The notes: generated by a model not told the origin, from the letters alone. Counted from the first letter of the stretch, positions 24,324-33,960 are shown. The stretch: DNA of 43,926 nt from Acidobacteriaceae bacterium (GCA_003134435.1 PLBE01000056.1:6008-49933), one strand, 5' to 3'. Program-made: numbers and translations.

Positions 24324-24397
24324 CCTTGCATTCTCCGATATCGCTATCATATCGCCATCCCAGCTGGGCGATCATCTAGTTACCAAACCATAGTAGT

Positions 24398-24413
24398 GCT
24401 GATCGCTTGCCAA
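24398..24413 (-). promoter_or_regulatory. Sigma-54-type -24/-12 promoter of pgm
   Basis: The minus strand reads TTGGCAAGCGATCAGC, with the GG and GC pairs 10 nt apart. The predicted start is near 24386, about 62 nt before the ATG at 24323. It shares TTGGCAA with the flippase promoter. Confidence 0.6.
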
Positions 24414-24473
24414 TCGGCCCCTCTCTGACACGTCATTTCTCAGAGATCCCGCGCGCCTGATCTGCGCCTCGGA

Positions 24474-24506
24474 TGCCCTGCCTCGGGCAGTGCCTCAATC
24501 TGGGCA
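24474..24506. promoter_or_regulatory. Double-dyad enhancer-like block, copy 2
   Basis: The block has two TGCCY-N6-GGGCA dyads 17 bp apart and is 30/33 identical to 22040-22072. It lies about 63 bp upstream of the -24 box of pgm, matching the geometry at the flippase gene. Confidence 0.6.
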
Positions 24507-24834
24507 GAGTCTCAGAGGACAAAGATCACAAACATCGTGGCGCTATAGAGACATACTGTCGGTCTCGATTGGCACTTTGCATGCAAACCGTGGAAAGTTC
24601 ATGTGCGCACGCCAAGCCCGTCGGTGAAGTAGGGGTGCGCGGCAGTTGATCCCAGCTCTCCCCAGGCAGTTACGGATCAAGTCTCGCGCACCTCATCCGA
24701 CGGTTCGCACGGCGACAAGAGCGGGTCTCATGCGGCATGTCACTGATGGCGGCGTCTGTGAAACCACGGTGGATATTCATTGCAACGGCTCAGGCTTGAA
24801 AAGGCGCTTCGCTATTCTCTGCATTTGCTTGGTT
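24507..24834. other. Non-coding stretch upstream of the pgm control region
   Basis: No gene is recognisable. A 64-codon plus-strand frame is present but lacks a ribosome binding site and has no protein-like features. It separates the pgm control region from the 3' end of the channel locus. Confidence 0.4.
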
Positions 24835-25050
24835 CTATGAGGCGATCTTCCGCTTGAGCGCGAGAAGATCCTCGAAACTTCTGGCAAACTCCGAGCGAAC
24901 CTCATTATAAGGCTCCAGGATTCGGCCTCCATAGAAGTGATCTCGGACCTGGATCTCGGCCACTCTATGACGTGGTTTGCTGGACTTCCAGTCCCGCAGT
25001 AGCGGGTTCGGAGCGAAATGCCAGACGAGATTGTGACTTGCCTTCGACAA
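24835..25050 (-). CDS. Doubtful small ORF overlapping the channel gene end
   Basis: This frame of 71 codons starts with TTG and overlaps the last 86 bp of the channel gene. The translated C-terminal half (HFYGGRILEPYNEVRSEFARSFEDLLALKRK) looks protein-like and amphipathic, but no ribosome binding site is visible and I recognise no family. It could be a small downstream gene, the shifted tail of a longer ancestral channel protein, or chance. Confidence 0.25.
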   Translation of the reverse strand: MSKASHNLVWHFAPNPLLRDWKSSKPRHRVAEIQVRDHFYGGRILEPYNEVRSEFARSFEDLLALKRKIAS

Positions 25051-25456
25051 GATGGGTGACCACCGCGAATAGTAGCCCCACCGAGATTCCGGACATCAGC
25101 ATGCCTACCATACCCTCTAAAGGGCCCAACAGTCGCCACTTGAGAGGGAGGACCACATCGCCGTATCCGACTGTGGCATAACTGCTCGCCGAGAAGTAGA
25201 ATGCGGACTCCCAGGATGGGAAGCAAAGCCCGCGATAGCAACTTGCCCAAAGCAGAATAACTACTCCGTGCAGAACGATGACCGCCACCGTAGTTTGCAT
25301 GACCAGGGCGGCAGAGTGGAACATTCGAAGATCGTGAAGGCCGCTAGCGGCAACGCTTCTTAACCAAGCGATAAGCGCGGCAACGCCAGCACACTGCAAG
25401 CATAGTGTAAGCAGTACGAGCAGAACGGCGGCGCCAGCTTGTTGAAATACAATCAC
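24965..25456 (-). CDS. Small potassium-channel-like protein (Ion_trans_2 pore)
   Basis: This encodes 163 residues. Hydrophobic helices lie at about residues 7-31, 50-72 and 108-135. Between the last two is a pore loop with SSYATVGYGD (selectivity filter Thr95-Asp100), the signature of K+ channels. There is no cytoplasmic RCK/TrkA domain, so it is a minimal pore protein, presumably tetrameric. The short polar C-terminus ends at 24965. It would pass K+ down its gradient; gating is unknown. It lies on the same strand as the RND remnant upstream but is probably independent. Confidence 0.82.
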   Translation of the reverse strand: MIVFQQAGAAVLLVLLTLCLQCAGVAALIAWLRSVAASGLHDLRMFHSAALVMQTTVAVIVLHGVVILLWASCYRGLCFPSWESAFYFSASSYATVGYGDVVLPLKWRLLGPLEGMVGMLMSGISVGLLFAVVTHLVEGKSQSRLAFRSEPATAGLEVQQTTS

Positions 25457-25546
25457 TGTTCGACATCGCTCCTCTCGGTTGAAAACCGGCCTTCGTTCTG
25501 GTCTAACGCGTTTTCCATCGGGTTATAAGCGCTCAGTGCCTGCCAG

Positions 25547-27918
25547 TCAGCCGGCGTTTACAGCGTGTAAAGATTCTTCAGATTCAACCGGAGCGACCGT
25601 CTCCCACTTAATCAGCTTCAAATCCAACACGAAGATGGAGTAGATCACTGGGACAAGCAGCAGTGTCACAAACGTCGCGATAGAAAGACCACCAATCTGG
25701 GCATAGCAGAGAGGTTCCCAGAGCGGTCCCCCGTGAATGGCCAGCGGTATGAGTCCAAGCACAGTTGCGCCGACCGTGATCATTACAGGTCTGAGCCGCA
25801 CGATGCCGGCATCGAGCAGAGCTTCTCGCAACGGCTCTCCTTGTTCGTGTGCTTCTTCGATGAAGTCGAAAAGCACGATAACGTGGCTGACGATCACACC
25901 GACCAGGCTGGCGACTCCCAGGAACCCCATAAATCCGAAGGGTTGTCCCATGATTACCAGTCCCGCAAGGGCTCCTGTCATTCCGTACGGGATGGCAGCG
26001 AATACGAGAAGTGGCTTGACGGCGCTGCGAAACTGTACAACCAACGCAATGTAGATCAGCATCACGGAAATCGCCATCACCGCACTGAGTTCCTTAAAGC
26101 CTTTCTGCTGTTCGTCGTATTCGCCCCCGATTTCCAGGAAATAGCCGGGAGGCAGGTTCTGCTGGAACGCCTTGATTTTGGGCAGCAGGGGCGTGAGCAC
26201 CTGAGACGGTAACACACCCGGGATCGGGAACGCGGATACCGTGACCGTGCGGAACTGATTGCGGCGCTTGATTTTCGATACCGCCATTTCCGTGGTGACG
26301 TTTGATACCTGCCTCAAAGGTACGCGCTGATTGCTGGTCAAGGAATAGACGTATGCATTTTGGACGTCAGATAGTCCGGCACGGTCCTCCATCCGGAGGC
26401 GCACGGCGATGGGGATTTGCTTGTCAGCCTCCCGGTAAGTTGAGACAGGTAATCCGCTCATCGCCGCGGCCGAGGAGAGAGCTATATCGAGATTCGTGAT
26501 GCCGGAAAGGTTGGCGCGATCCGGGTCGACTTTTAACCGGACATTCATGGCAGGTTCGCCCCAGTCGTCTCGTACCCGGGTCGCATTTGGTTGGGCGCGA
26601 AAGATTGCCTGGAGATCGCCAGAGAGACGGTGCAGAACCTCCATCTCGGGACCTGAGATTCGAATCGAGACGGGAATCCCGACCGGCTTGCCGGTCTCGA
26701 GCTGCCGCACATCGACCCGGGCGCCCGGGACCTCCCGGCTCAGCGCCGTCTGTAGCGGCCCAACCAGTTCGTTGGTAAAGTGCTTGTCGGCAACCTCGAC
26801 TAGGATCTGCGCGTAATTCAGTTGTTGCCGCTCGGGGTCAACGGAGAACCAGAATCTGGGACCGCCGCCCCCGACGAAGGTGGTCAGTGATTGCAGGACA
26901 TCTTTCTGATGATGTTCGTTTCCAAACCGTTCGGACTCTTGCCGAATGACAGTTTCCGCTTGTTGTGCAACCGCGTCCGTCGCGCCCAGGGGGGCGTCGG
27001 GCGGAAGCCAGACGTCCACGTACGACAGGTAGGAGAGGTCCTTGGGGAAGAACTGCGGCTTCAGCATTCGGAAAAACACTCCACCCAAGATCAGAATGAT
27101 GAGCGAGCCGGCGAAAGTACCCCAACGATGTCGGAGCGCGAAGTCGCCTACCCGGTAATAGAGCGCCGGGAACCCATGCTGCCGCCGCTCCGACATGGGC
27201 GGCTCCAGGCGCTTTGGTGGTTCGATCATGTAATACGCGATTAACGGCATAAAAGTGAAAGAGACTATGACGGAGGCGATCAGCGTGCACGTCATTACAA
27301 CCGGCAGGCTATAGAGGAAAAAGTGTGTGTCGCCGGTCAGCATTAGGAACGGGAGGTACGCGACGATGTTCGTGATCGTCGCGAATACAATCGCCTTCGC
27401 CAGTTTGGTCGGTCCAATCCAGGATGCGAGCTCGCGCGGAGAGCCGGAACCCAACTCGCGCTTGATCGCATCGCCTGCCACAACGGGCATATCTACCAGC
27501 AAGCCGAGCGCGATGATCAAAGTCGCGATCGAGACCTGTTGAATATCAATGTTGAGAACGTGAATGATGCCGAAGGTCATCGCCAGCGTCAGCGGAATGG
27601 ACGCTGCCATTAGCATGGCCGCGCGCCAGTCCCAGAAACCGACCAGGGCGACGATGACTACGAGAACAATGGCCTCGTAGAGGCTACCCATCAACAGACT
27701 GACCAGCTCTTTTACTTGCCGCGGCTGATCCGAGGTGCGAGCCACGATGAGATCGGCCGGGAGCTGCGGGCGGACATAGGCCAGGGCCTTGTCGACTGCA
27801 GCGCCGAATTTGAAGATCTGTTCTCCTGACCGCATTTGCACCGCCAGGGTGATGGCGCGGTTGCGATGCCAATTTCCGTCCGCCTCCCGCGACACCATGT
27901 AGTTCAAATATCGGGTAC
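25547..27918 (-). pseudogene. 5'-truncated RND efflux transporter gene
   Basis: About 790 residues match RND pumps from RYLNYMVSREADGNWHRNRA to the normal C-terminus. Recognisable parts include QVKELVSLLMGSLYEAIVLV (a membrane helix in the N-terminal half), the TM4 motif LGLLVDMPVVAGDAIKREL, the second large periplasmic loop and the C-terminal helices with VGATVLGLIPLAIHGG. Complete members have about 1,050-1,100 residues, so roughly the first 300 (first helix and most of the first periplasmic domain) are missing. Upstream of 27918 the frame stays open for another 100 codons, but that part is antisense to a recombinase fragment and bears no resemblance to RND. TM4 has Asp-Met where AcrB-type pumps have Asp-Asp. 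Adaptor and outer-membrane partner genes are absent. Confidence 0.8.
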
Positions 27919-27920
27919 CC

Positions 27921-28366
27921 GCAAACGGGTGATACCTCTTACAGATTCCGAGGGCAGGGAAAAAGAAGAGATTTACCCGTTGGATGCTGTGGTGCACGTT
28001 GAACTGTTGCAACGTTTGCGGACATTGGGAGCGGGAGCCAAGTGGATTCTGCATGGGCGAACGGGTGAGCCAGTGGATTTGGGGAACGCCCGCAAGCGTT
28101 GGCTGCATCCTACAGCGGCTCTCATCGGCGTCAAGGTTGGTGGATGGCACGATTTCCGCCATACTTTGAAACGACAGATGCGACGAGCGAAAGAAGACCC
28201 TGTTGTCGTCCGCGATACCTTGGGACATTCACGGGTGGAACAACAGGAAATCTACGATGAGGCACGGCGCTCTGAAGTGGGTGAGGCTTTGCGGCGTGTT
28301 GGTTTGCTCCTACAAAGTGGCAAACGGATGGAACCAAGCGTGGCACCAAATCCATCCATCCAGTGA
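27921..28366 (+). pseudogene. C-terminal part of a tyrosine recombinase/integrase gene
   Basis: About 148 codons match the catalytic C-terminus of phage-type integrases. They include TRKRVIPL (strand with the catalytic Lys region), WHDFRHT (HxxR box, His and second Arg), LGHS (His/Trp box) and QQEIYDEA with the nucleophilic Tyr. The N-terminal core-binding domain and the first catalytic Arg box are missing. The fragment begins directly where RND similarity ends (about 27918-27921) and stops 24 bp before the 3' end of tRNA-Lys, the usual position of an integrase gene at an attachment site. It cannot make an active recombinase. Confidence 0.78.
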
Positions 28367-28389
28367 AAATTTGTCAACTGTATGGAGGA

Positions 28390-28465
<76 letters not shown>

Positions 28466-28732
28466 ACGGTCAACGGCGAAGTGGGGACAAACTTGGATTA
28501 TAGCATCCGCTCTGCGCGATCCTGCGCGGCGAAGGAGACATCGGTTTTTGAAATTCTTGCGTTGCGACCGTCGCCGAGCCTGACGCTCCGATTGGACCGA
28601 TGTGGACTATTTCCAAATTTCGATCGCGACGCCAAGCTGCGCAAGCATGCCTCCCACCGTCCGATCTTTAGTACAATCGCGAAACAACTTTCAGGCCGAG
28701 GTTGGGTTGGGGTTGGGTGGAGGAGAGACTTT

Positions 28733-29248
28733 ATGTCGTGGAACAAGGTTTTACTTTCAGCGCTGCTGGGGATCATGTTGGCGGGGGCGTTCTCCCGAGG
28801 CCGCGGGCAGGTGGTGATGCCACGGCGGCCGGTTGCATCCGGGCCAGCGGCGAAGGCACCAAAACAAGAGCCCTGCTGGGAGGTCGCGGGCGTTTCCAAA
28901 GCGGCGATGCAACAGCGGCGTGCGATTACGCAGCGGGCGCGCCAGGAAGTGGAAGGAGTGTGCGCGAACTCGGCGCTCTCGGCACAACAGAAGCAGCAGG
29001 AGATCAAGGAAATTCGTCTGAAAGAACGGCAGGAAATGGAAGCCACGATCAGCCCCGAGCAGCAGGAGGCGCTGCGGTCTTGTCAGCAGGAACGCAACCA
29101 CGGCGGGCACGGTGGTGGACATGTCGGGGGCGGCGGGCACGGCGGACCGTGCGGCGAGATGGCGGTTGGGCAAAAGCCTCATCCGACGGATCCTCATCCG
29201 ATGGAAGAAGACGAAACGCCTGCGAACGATGCGGCCAAGCCCAATTAA
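28733..29248 (+). CDS. Small secreted protein with His/Gly-rich tail (Spy-like character)
   Basis: This encodes 171 residues from the ATG at 28733; AGGAGA (28721-28726) is 6 nt upstream. An N-terminal hydrophobic segment (about residues 6-20) acts as signal sequence. The central part (CWEVAGVSKAAMQQRRAITQ through EIKEIRLKERQEMEATISPEQQEALRSC, quoted in two pieces) is a charged helical hairpin like those of Spy/CpxP-type periplasmic proteins. The C-terminal part contains a His/Gly run (HGGHGGGHVGGGGHGG) and further His-Pro pairs, suggesting metal binding. Cysteines near residues 44 and 84, and again at the end of the helical part, could form disulphides. Function is inferred only from composition. 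Confidence 0.72.
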   Translation: MSWNKVLLSALLGIMLAGAFSRGRGQVVMPRRPVASGPAAKAPKQEPCWEVAGVSKAAMQQRRAITQRARQEVEGVCANSALSAQQKQQEIKEIRLKERQEMEATISPEQQEALRSCQQERNHGGHGGGHVGGGGHGGPCGEMAVGQKPHPTDPHPMEEDETPANDAAKPN

Positions 29249-29413
29249 AGTTTCTGGTCGCAGACCGGTGGCGAGTCGGTTTTGGATCGAGCGGTTACGA
29301 ACCAGCGGGCTCGATGGCGCTGTGTATCTTGAATTTGTGCGGGGGCGTGGAACTCAGACCGCGGCGAGACTAGGCGCGGCTCGGTTTCCGCGTTGAGTCG
29401 AGCTGGCGTTCGA

Positions 29414-29761
29414 TTACGCGGAAGCGGCTTCCCTTTTTTGCCCAGCAGGAGCAGCGCCTGAACTGGAAGCTGGCTTGCGAATCGGCACGACTTCGGCCGG
29501 ACCAGCGGCACGCTGCTCGACTCTTCCGATTACCGGTCGGACGGACGATCCCCCTGCCGACAGGGAAACGAACCGGTTCTCGCTCCACAGGCGATGAACC
29601 AATCGGCGCTCGCGTGGGCGGAGCACCTGTTGCGGGAGCGAGAAAAAATTTCGGAATGTCCAAATAAGATACACGCGCTCTAAGAAGCTTGGCTGCACAT
29701 ATCGCGGTCCGATGGGTGTGTCCAGTTCTAAGACGCCCTCTGTGAGTTTGTCAATCCACAT
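29414..29761 (-). CDS. Conserved-looking small hypothetical protein
   Basis: This encodes 115 residues from the ATG at 29761, with AGGTGG 8 nt upstream. The N-terminal half is well structured (LELDTPIGPRYVQPSFLERV, LIWTFRNFFSLPQQVL, ERRLVHRLWSENRF) and looks like a compact helical domain. The C-terminal third is Ala/Pro/Ser-rich and probably disordered. There is no signal peptide. I do not recognise a named family and propose no function. It lies between the His-rich secreted protein gene (convergent) and the PilZ gene. Confidence 0.6.
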   Translation of the reverse strand: MWIDKLTEGVLELDTPIGPRYVQPSFLERVYLIWTFRNFFSLPQQVLRPRERRLVHRLWSENRFVSLSAGGSSVRPVIGRVEQRAAGPAEVVPIRKPASSSGAAPAGQKREAASA

Positions 29762-29948
29762 GACTTAAGCCACCTGAAAAAGCTGCCCTAATATGTCCTT
29801 ACTTTCAAAGCGGGCATTATTGCACCAGCGATGGGGCATTGGGAAGCAAATCTTTTGTTTAATTGAGAATTTGTCTGCGGGGCCCGGATCAAATTGAGAC
29901 AGGCGGGGCGGAGGGTTCGGTGGAGACAGTCGGGTCAAGGCATTGCGT

Positions 29949-30275
29949 TCAAACAATCTCGGGCAACCGTGCGATGCGGTCGAAGGTAGCGGCAATGCCC
30001 ACGCCCTTGCCAGTGGATTCTTCCACGCGCACGACCGTCGCCTCACAGAGGGTCCAACCCCCGGGGGCTAGTCCCAGACCAGGAGGAAGCATGATGACCA
30101 GTTCGAGTTTCGAGCCTGCTTTCATCCCGGCTTCGGAATAGAGAAAGATGCCGGTGGAACTCAGGTCGCGAGTCATGCCCTGGTGATCGCCGCTCGGGTG
30201 ACGCAGCTCGACGGGGACGCGAACTGGCACGCGCTGGCGCGAACGCCGCTCGGTATTTGCAGTTCTCTGGGTCAT
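29949..30275 (-). CDS. PilZ-domain protein (probable c-di-GMP receptor)
   Basis: This 108-residue protein is a single PilZ domain. The N-terminal RxxxR motif is Arg15-Val-Pro-Val-Arg19 in RRSRQRVPVRVPVEL, and the second motif is D37-L-S-S-T-G in TRDLSSTGIFLYSE; together they form the c-di-GMP-binding site. The rest is the beta-barrel (LELVIMLPPGL, ATVVRVEE, VGIAATFDRI). It has no output domain, so it would act by binding a partner. Both binding motifs are intact, so ligand binding is likely. Partner unknown. Confidence 0.88.
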   Translation of the reverse strand: MTQRTANTERRSRQRVPVRVPVELRHPSGDHQGMTRDLSSTGIFLYSEAGMKAGSKLELVIMLPPGLGLAPGGWTLCEATVVRVEESTGKGVGIAATFDRIARLPEIV

Positions 30276-30376
30276 CTGATGTGGAAGTCTACTCCATGCC
30301 GGGGATGGACGTCACGGGCGTCGAGCCTCTGGAACTGAGGGTTGCTGCAATATCGTCGGTTGCGGCGGTGGGGCGA

Positions 30377-30395
30377 CCGGGCGGGGGACGCCCGG
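30377..30395 (-). terminator. Strong hairpin after the TonB-dependent receptor gene
   Basis: A perfect 7-bp inverted repeat (CCGGGCG / CGCCCGG, 5-nt loop) begins about 20 bp past the receptor stop codon. No U tract follows, so termination is inferred from position and stem strength. Confidence 0.45.
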
Positions 30396-30414
30396 CGCTC
30401 CAATGGCTAGCGAA

Positions 30415-33400
30415 CTAAAAACTAAAGCGGGCGGACACTTGAATATCTCGCGGACCTCCGCCGCCGAGGAACGGGTTCTGCGCTCCCACATCGGGAGTGA
30501 CCTCGAGCGGGAAGAAGCCGATGCCGCGGCCGGTGTTGGGATCGACTCCGTTGTTGTTCCAGAGAACGTTGAAGCTGGGAAGAAGAGGATTGGCGAAATT
30601 CGGGTGGTTGAGCACGTTAAAGAAGTCGGCTCTGAGCTGAACACTGAAACGTTCGCCGACTTTTGTATCCTTGGCGAAGGAGAGATCGAAATTGCGATAT
30701 CCCGGTCCGTAAAAGCCGTTACGCGCGGAACTGCCGAAATGGTAACCGCCAGTGCAGGCCCCGGCGGCCCAGGTGCAGGGCGCGGCGAAGGCGCTCAAGT
30801 TGATAAAGTTTGCCGGGCTGCTGGTACCCGCCCAGGGATTGCCTACCAGGTCCGGACGCTCATAATACTCGCCGTTGCCGTTGGCCGTGTTGTAGCTGTT
30901 GTAATCGAGCAGCGAGAAGGGCATGCCGGTAGCGAGCGAAACCACGCCGCTGACGCTCCAGCCCGCGGTCAACAAGGGCATGGAATGCGCGGCTGGAATC
31001 TTGTAGTCCCAGAGCCAACTGAAGCGCTGGCGCACATCGAATCCGGAATTGCTGCGCTCGTTGCGAATGTTGAAGCTGTTGTCGGGTTGGGCCTGGAAAG
31101 GAGCGTAGTCCTGTCCATCGCTGGCGGTATCGATGGAGTGGCTATAGGTGTAGTTCACGGTTGAAGTAAAGCCGTGAAGATCGCGGATCTTCAGACTGGT
31201 CTGGAGAGAGTTGTAGTTGGAGATGGCCGTGGATTGGAAGTCGAGCACGTAGTAATACGGCAAGCCCAACGCCGAGAGCGGGCGGATGCCGGTGGTGGGA
31301 TCAGCCTGGTTGAGATCGGTAAAGCGAAACAGCTTGCGGCCGGCCGATCCGACATAGGCGACCGAGATAGCAGTGCGATGGGTGAGATCCTGCTCGATGT
31401 TGAGGTTGTAATTCTGGACGTAGGGAGTGCGCAGGCGCTGGTCGACGGTAAAGACATCTTCGGGACCGAAGCTGCTGAACACCGGACCGGTGCACGAACT
31501 GCTTCCGGGCACGGGGATGGATCCGGCGGTACCGCAGGCTACGGGCTGCAGAGCGTTGGGGTCGAGGAAGCCATAGGAAATCGGTCGCGGTCCGACATCG
31601 TTAAAGAGAGGACCAGCGTTCAAGGAAGTGTAGGGAATCTGGCCGGCGAAGAAATCCTGCGAGAAAGCGTCGTAGGAAAATCCGTAGCCGGCGCGGACAA
31701 CTGTCTTGCCGGTTCCAAAGACATCGTAGGCGATGCCGATACGAGGTGAGAAGTTGTTGTAGTCCTTGGGATACAGACTGCTGGGTCCGCCACTGGCGCC
31801 GACCTGAACCAGGTTGTACGAAGAGTCCAGGATGCTAAAAAGGTCCTTCTTCTCGCCGATGACGCCGTAGTAGTCCCAGCGCAGGCCGTAATTCAAAGTG
31901 AGGCGGTGGGAGAGCCGGAAGTTATCCTGGAGATAGAACGCGAAATTGTTCTGATAAGTATTGCGATGGGAGTTGCCGGCGGTCTGGTAACTGGAGAACT
32001 CGCCGCTGTCGGCCTCGCCGGCGAGGAACTGGGGCAAGGAATCGAAAGTGAGCTTGCCGCGATGAGTAAGATCGAAGAACTGGGCTACCGAGGTGCGGCG
32101 GAATTCAAAGCCGAACTTCCAATTATGCGAGCCGCGATTGTAGGAAAAATTATTGAGATATTGCCAATTGCTGTCCACGCGGCCGCGGGGGTTGGACTTG
32201 TTCGCGCCTAAGCCCGCGAACGACTGGTCGCCAGTATCGCCAGTCGGATTGCTTACGCTGATGACGGGCAAGCCATAATCGAGGCTGGTGAAATCGGGAT
32301 TGGATGTATTCAAACCCAGGCTGGCGGGGTCGGTTTTGACGTCCTGCGCGGCAAATGACTCGGCGAAGCGGTTCCAGCCACCGCGAAATTCGGCCAGCAG
32401 CCGGGTCGAAATCACGTGGGTATAGGAGAGCGATATGACCTGAACGCGGGTGGGAACGACCGTATTAAATCCGGGCAACACATTTCCGCCAACGATGGCG
32501 AGCGGAGCGCTCTGGCTGCTGTCGCCGAAGTAATAGCGGCCTGTCAGCACGTCGTCGCGGCCGATGTGCTGATCGACCTTTGTAATCAGGCTGTCGAGTC
32601 GGTTGCTGGACGGAGTGTTGACTTCCTCGGTGAAAGTGCCGTCGCCGCCGGGATCGTTCCCGTTGGCAGGCAGCACTCCCCAGGGGTTGGTGTTCAGAAT
32701 GTTTTGAATGATGGGGTTGATGCCACCCACCGGGGTATTGGCCGCAATCAGGGCTTGCGACGGAATGACGGCCGGGGCGGGGAAACTGACACGTTCGCGC
32801 TGTCCCTCATACGCCACCAGGAAGAAAGTCTTGTCTTTGACGATGGGGCCGCCAAGCGATCCGCCGAACTGGTTGTTATGAAATGCATTTTGGGGCGCGG
32901 GATCGGCGTTGAAATAATTGCGCGCATCGAGGGCGTTGTTGCGGAAGTATTCGAAAACCGAGCCGTGCAAGCCGTTGGTCCCCGACTTAGTCACGATGTT
33001 GACGATCGATCCCGAGTTGCGTCCGTACTCGGCTTCGGTGTTGTTGAGGATCGCCATTTCCTGGATCGCGTCGACGGGCAGCAGAGTGGCGGGGATTCCG
33101 AAGACACCGCCTTCGTTGATGGCGTTGTCGTTGCGGAAGCCGTCGTTCATGTCGGTGCCGTCGAGCAGGAAGTTATTGGAGCGGCCACGATTGCCATTCA
33201 CCGAGAAGACTCCGAAGGAGCCGGGAGAATCGTTGACCGAACTGGGATCGGCATTGGCGCCCGGGACGGCGGTCAGCATCTTCATGAAGTCGCGGCCGTT
33301 GACGGGAAGGTCCTTGAAATCCTCCGCCTCCAGGGTGCCGCCCAGCGTGTTGCTGCTGGTTTCAACCAGCGGGACTTCGGCCTGAACTTCGACCTTCTCT

Positions 33401-33732
33401 TCGACGCGTCCGGGCGTGAGGGTGAGATTGGCGCGTTGCGGGCCCTCTACTCCGATGGTGATGTTGATGGCAGTCTGGGTGCGGAAACCGGGCTTAGTCG
33501 CGGTGATGGAGTAGGTGCCCAGGGGCAACTCGGTGAAGTTATAGTTGCCGTCGGCATCGGTCACACTTTCGCGAACCAGGCCGGTGCCGGTATTGGTGGC
33601 TGTAACTTTTGCATCGGCGACGGACGCGCCACTGGCGTCGGTAATGGTTCCCAGAATGCCGCCGCGGAAACTTTGGCCCAGCGCGACCCCAGCCAATAAC
33701 ACGATCACCAGCAACATTCTTCGCAGATTCAT
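30415..33732 (-). CDS. TonB-dependent receptor-like outer-membrane protein with carboxypeptidase-regulatory domain (Oar type)
   Basis: This encodes 1,105 residues from the ATG at 33732, chosen because AAGGAG lies 9 nt upstream and a signal peptide (MNLRRMLLVIVLLAGVALGQ) follows. A Cna-B/carboxypeptidase-regulatory domain comes next (GTITDASGASVADAKVTATN, DGNYNFTELPLGTYSITA). A plug domain follows (LPVNGRDFMKMLTAVPGA, VNGNRGRSNNFLLDGTDMND), then a long beta-barrel ending in the aromatic-terminated strand SARFSF. This architecture is abundant in Acidobacteriota, where many copies per genome are thought to import or handle large substrates such as glycans. There is no obvious TonB box and no substrate-binding or SusD-like partner gene next to it, so the ligand is unknown. 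Confidence 0.92.
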   Translation of the reverse strand: MNLRRMLLVIVLLAGVALGQSFRGGILGTITDASGASVADAKVTATNTGTGLVRESVTDADGNYNFTELPLGTYSITATKPGFRTQTAINITIGVEGPQRANLTLTPGRVEEKVEVQAEVPLVETSSNTLGGTLEAEDFKDLPVNGRDFMKMLTAVPGANADPSSVNDSPGSFGVFSVNGNRGRSNNFLLDGTDMNDGFRNDNAINEGGVFGIPATLLPVDAIQEMAILNNTEAEYGRNSGSIVNIVTKSGTNGLHGSVFEYFRNNALDARNYFNADPAPQNAFHNNQFGGSLGGPIVKDKTFFLVAYEGQRERVSFPAPAVIPSQALIAANTPVGGINPIIQNILNTNPWGVLPANGNDPGGDGTFTEEVNTPSSNRLDSLITKVDQHIGRDDVLTGRYYFGDSSQSAPLAIVGGNVLPGFNTVVPTRVQVISLSYTHVISTRLLAEFRGGWNRFAESFAAQDVKTDPASLGLNTSNPDFTSLDYGLPVISVSNPTGDTGDQSFAGLGANKSNPRGRVDSNWQYLNNFSYNRGSHNWKFGFEFRRTSVAQFFDLTHRGKLTFDSLPQFLAGEADSGEFSSYQTAGNSHRNTYQNNFAFYLQDNFRLSHRLTLNYGLRWDYYGVIGEKKDLFSILDSSYNLVQVGASGGPSSLYPKDYNNFSPRIGIAYDVFGTGKTVVRAGYGFSYDAFSQDFFAGQIPYTSLNAGPLFNDVGPRPISYGFLDPNALQPVACGTAGSIPVPGSSSCTGPVFSSFGPEDVFTVDQRLRTPYVQNYNLNIEQDLTHRTAISVAYVGSAGRKLFRFTDLNQADPTTGIRPLSALGLPYYYVLDFQSTAISNYNSLQTSLKIRDLHGFTSTVNYTYSHSIDTASDGQDYAPFQAQPDNSFNIRNERSNSGFDVRQRFSWLWDYKIPAAHSMPLLTAGWSVSGVVSLATGMPFSLLDYNSYNTANGNGEYYERPDLVGNPWAGTSSPANFINLSAFAAPCTWAAGACTGGYHFGSSARNGFYGPGYRNFDLSFAKDTKVGERFSVQLRADFFNVLNHPNFANPLLPSFNVLWNNNGVDPNTGRGIGFFPLEVTPDVGAQNPFLGGGGPRDIQVSARFSF

Positions 33733-33791
33733 TCGTTTGATCTCCTTAAAGCATTGCTCGCAGCAAATGCAGTTCCACATGAGATTGGCGG

Positions 33792-33797
33792 ATTATA
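33792..33797 (-). promoter_or_regulatory. Possible -10 box of the receptor gene
   Basis: A perfect TATAAT on the minus strand lies about 60 bp upstream of the start codon. No good -35 hexamer is found at 16-18 nt, so this is a weak call. Confidence 0.3.
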
Positions 33798-33960
33798 AAC
33801 GACTGTGCCAGAAAGACCAGTGACAGAGGCAAGGAATTGGCATAGAAAGAGTTGCTGGAAGCTATCGGCTGGGGGAATGCGGGGTGGCCGTAAGCTTAGA
33901 AGATCGGCACTGGGAGAGGCCGTTGGTTGAGGCGATCGCCAGACCTATGTCGGCACCGGG

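Noticed and set aside
27836-28228. The RND frame extended to 28228 as an 893-residue protein
   Set aside because: Residues before about 27918 are antisense to the integrase fragment and do not resemble the RND N-terminus, so the extension is an accidental open frame.
32416-33699. Long plus-strand open frame (about 427 codons) opposite the TonB-dependent receptor gene
   Set aside because: It is antisense to a gene with clear domain structure. Its Val/Gly/Ala/Glu-rich translation lacks any recognisable motif, as is common for shadow frames in GC-rich DNA.
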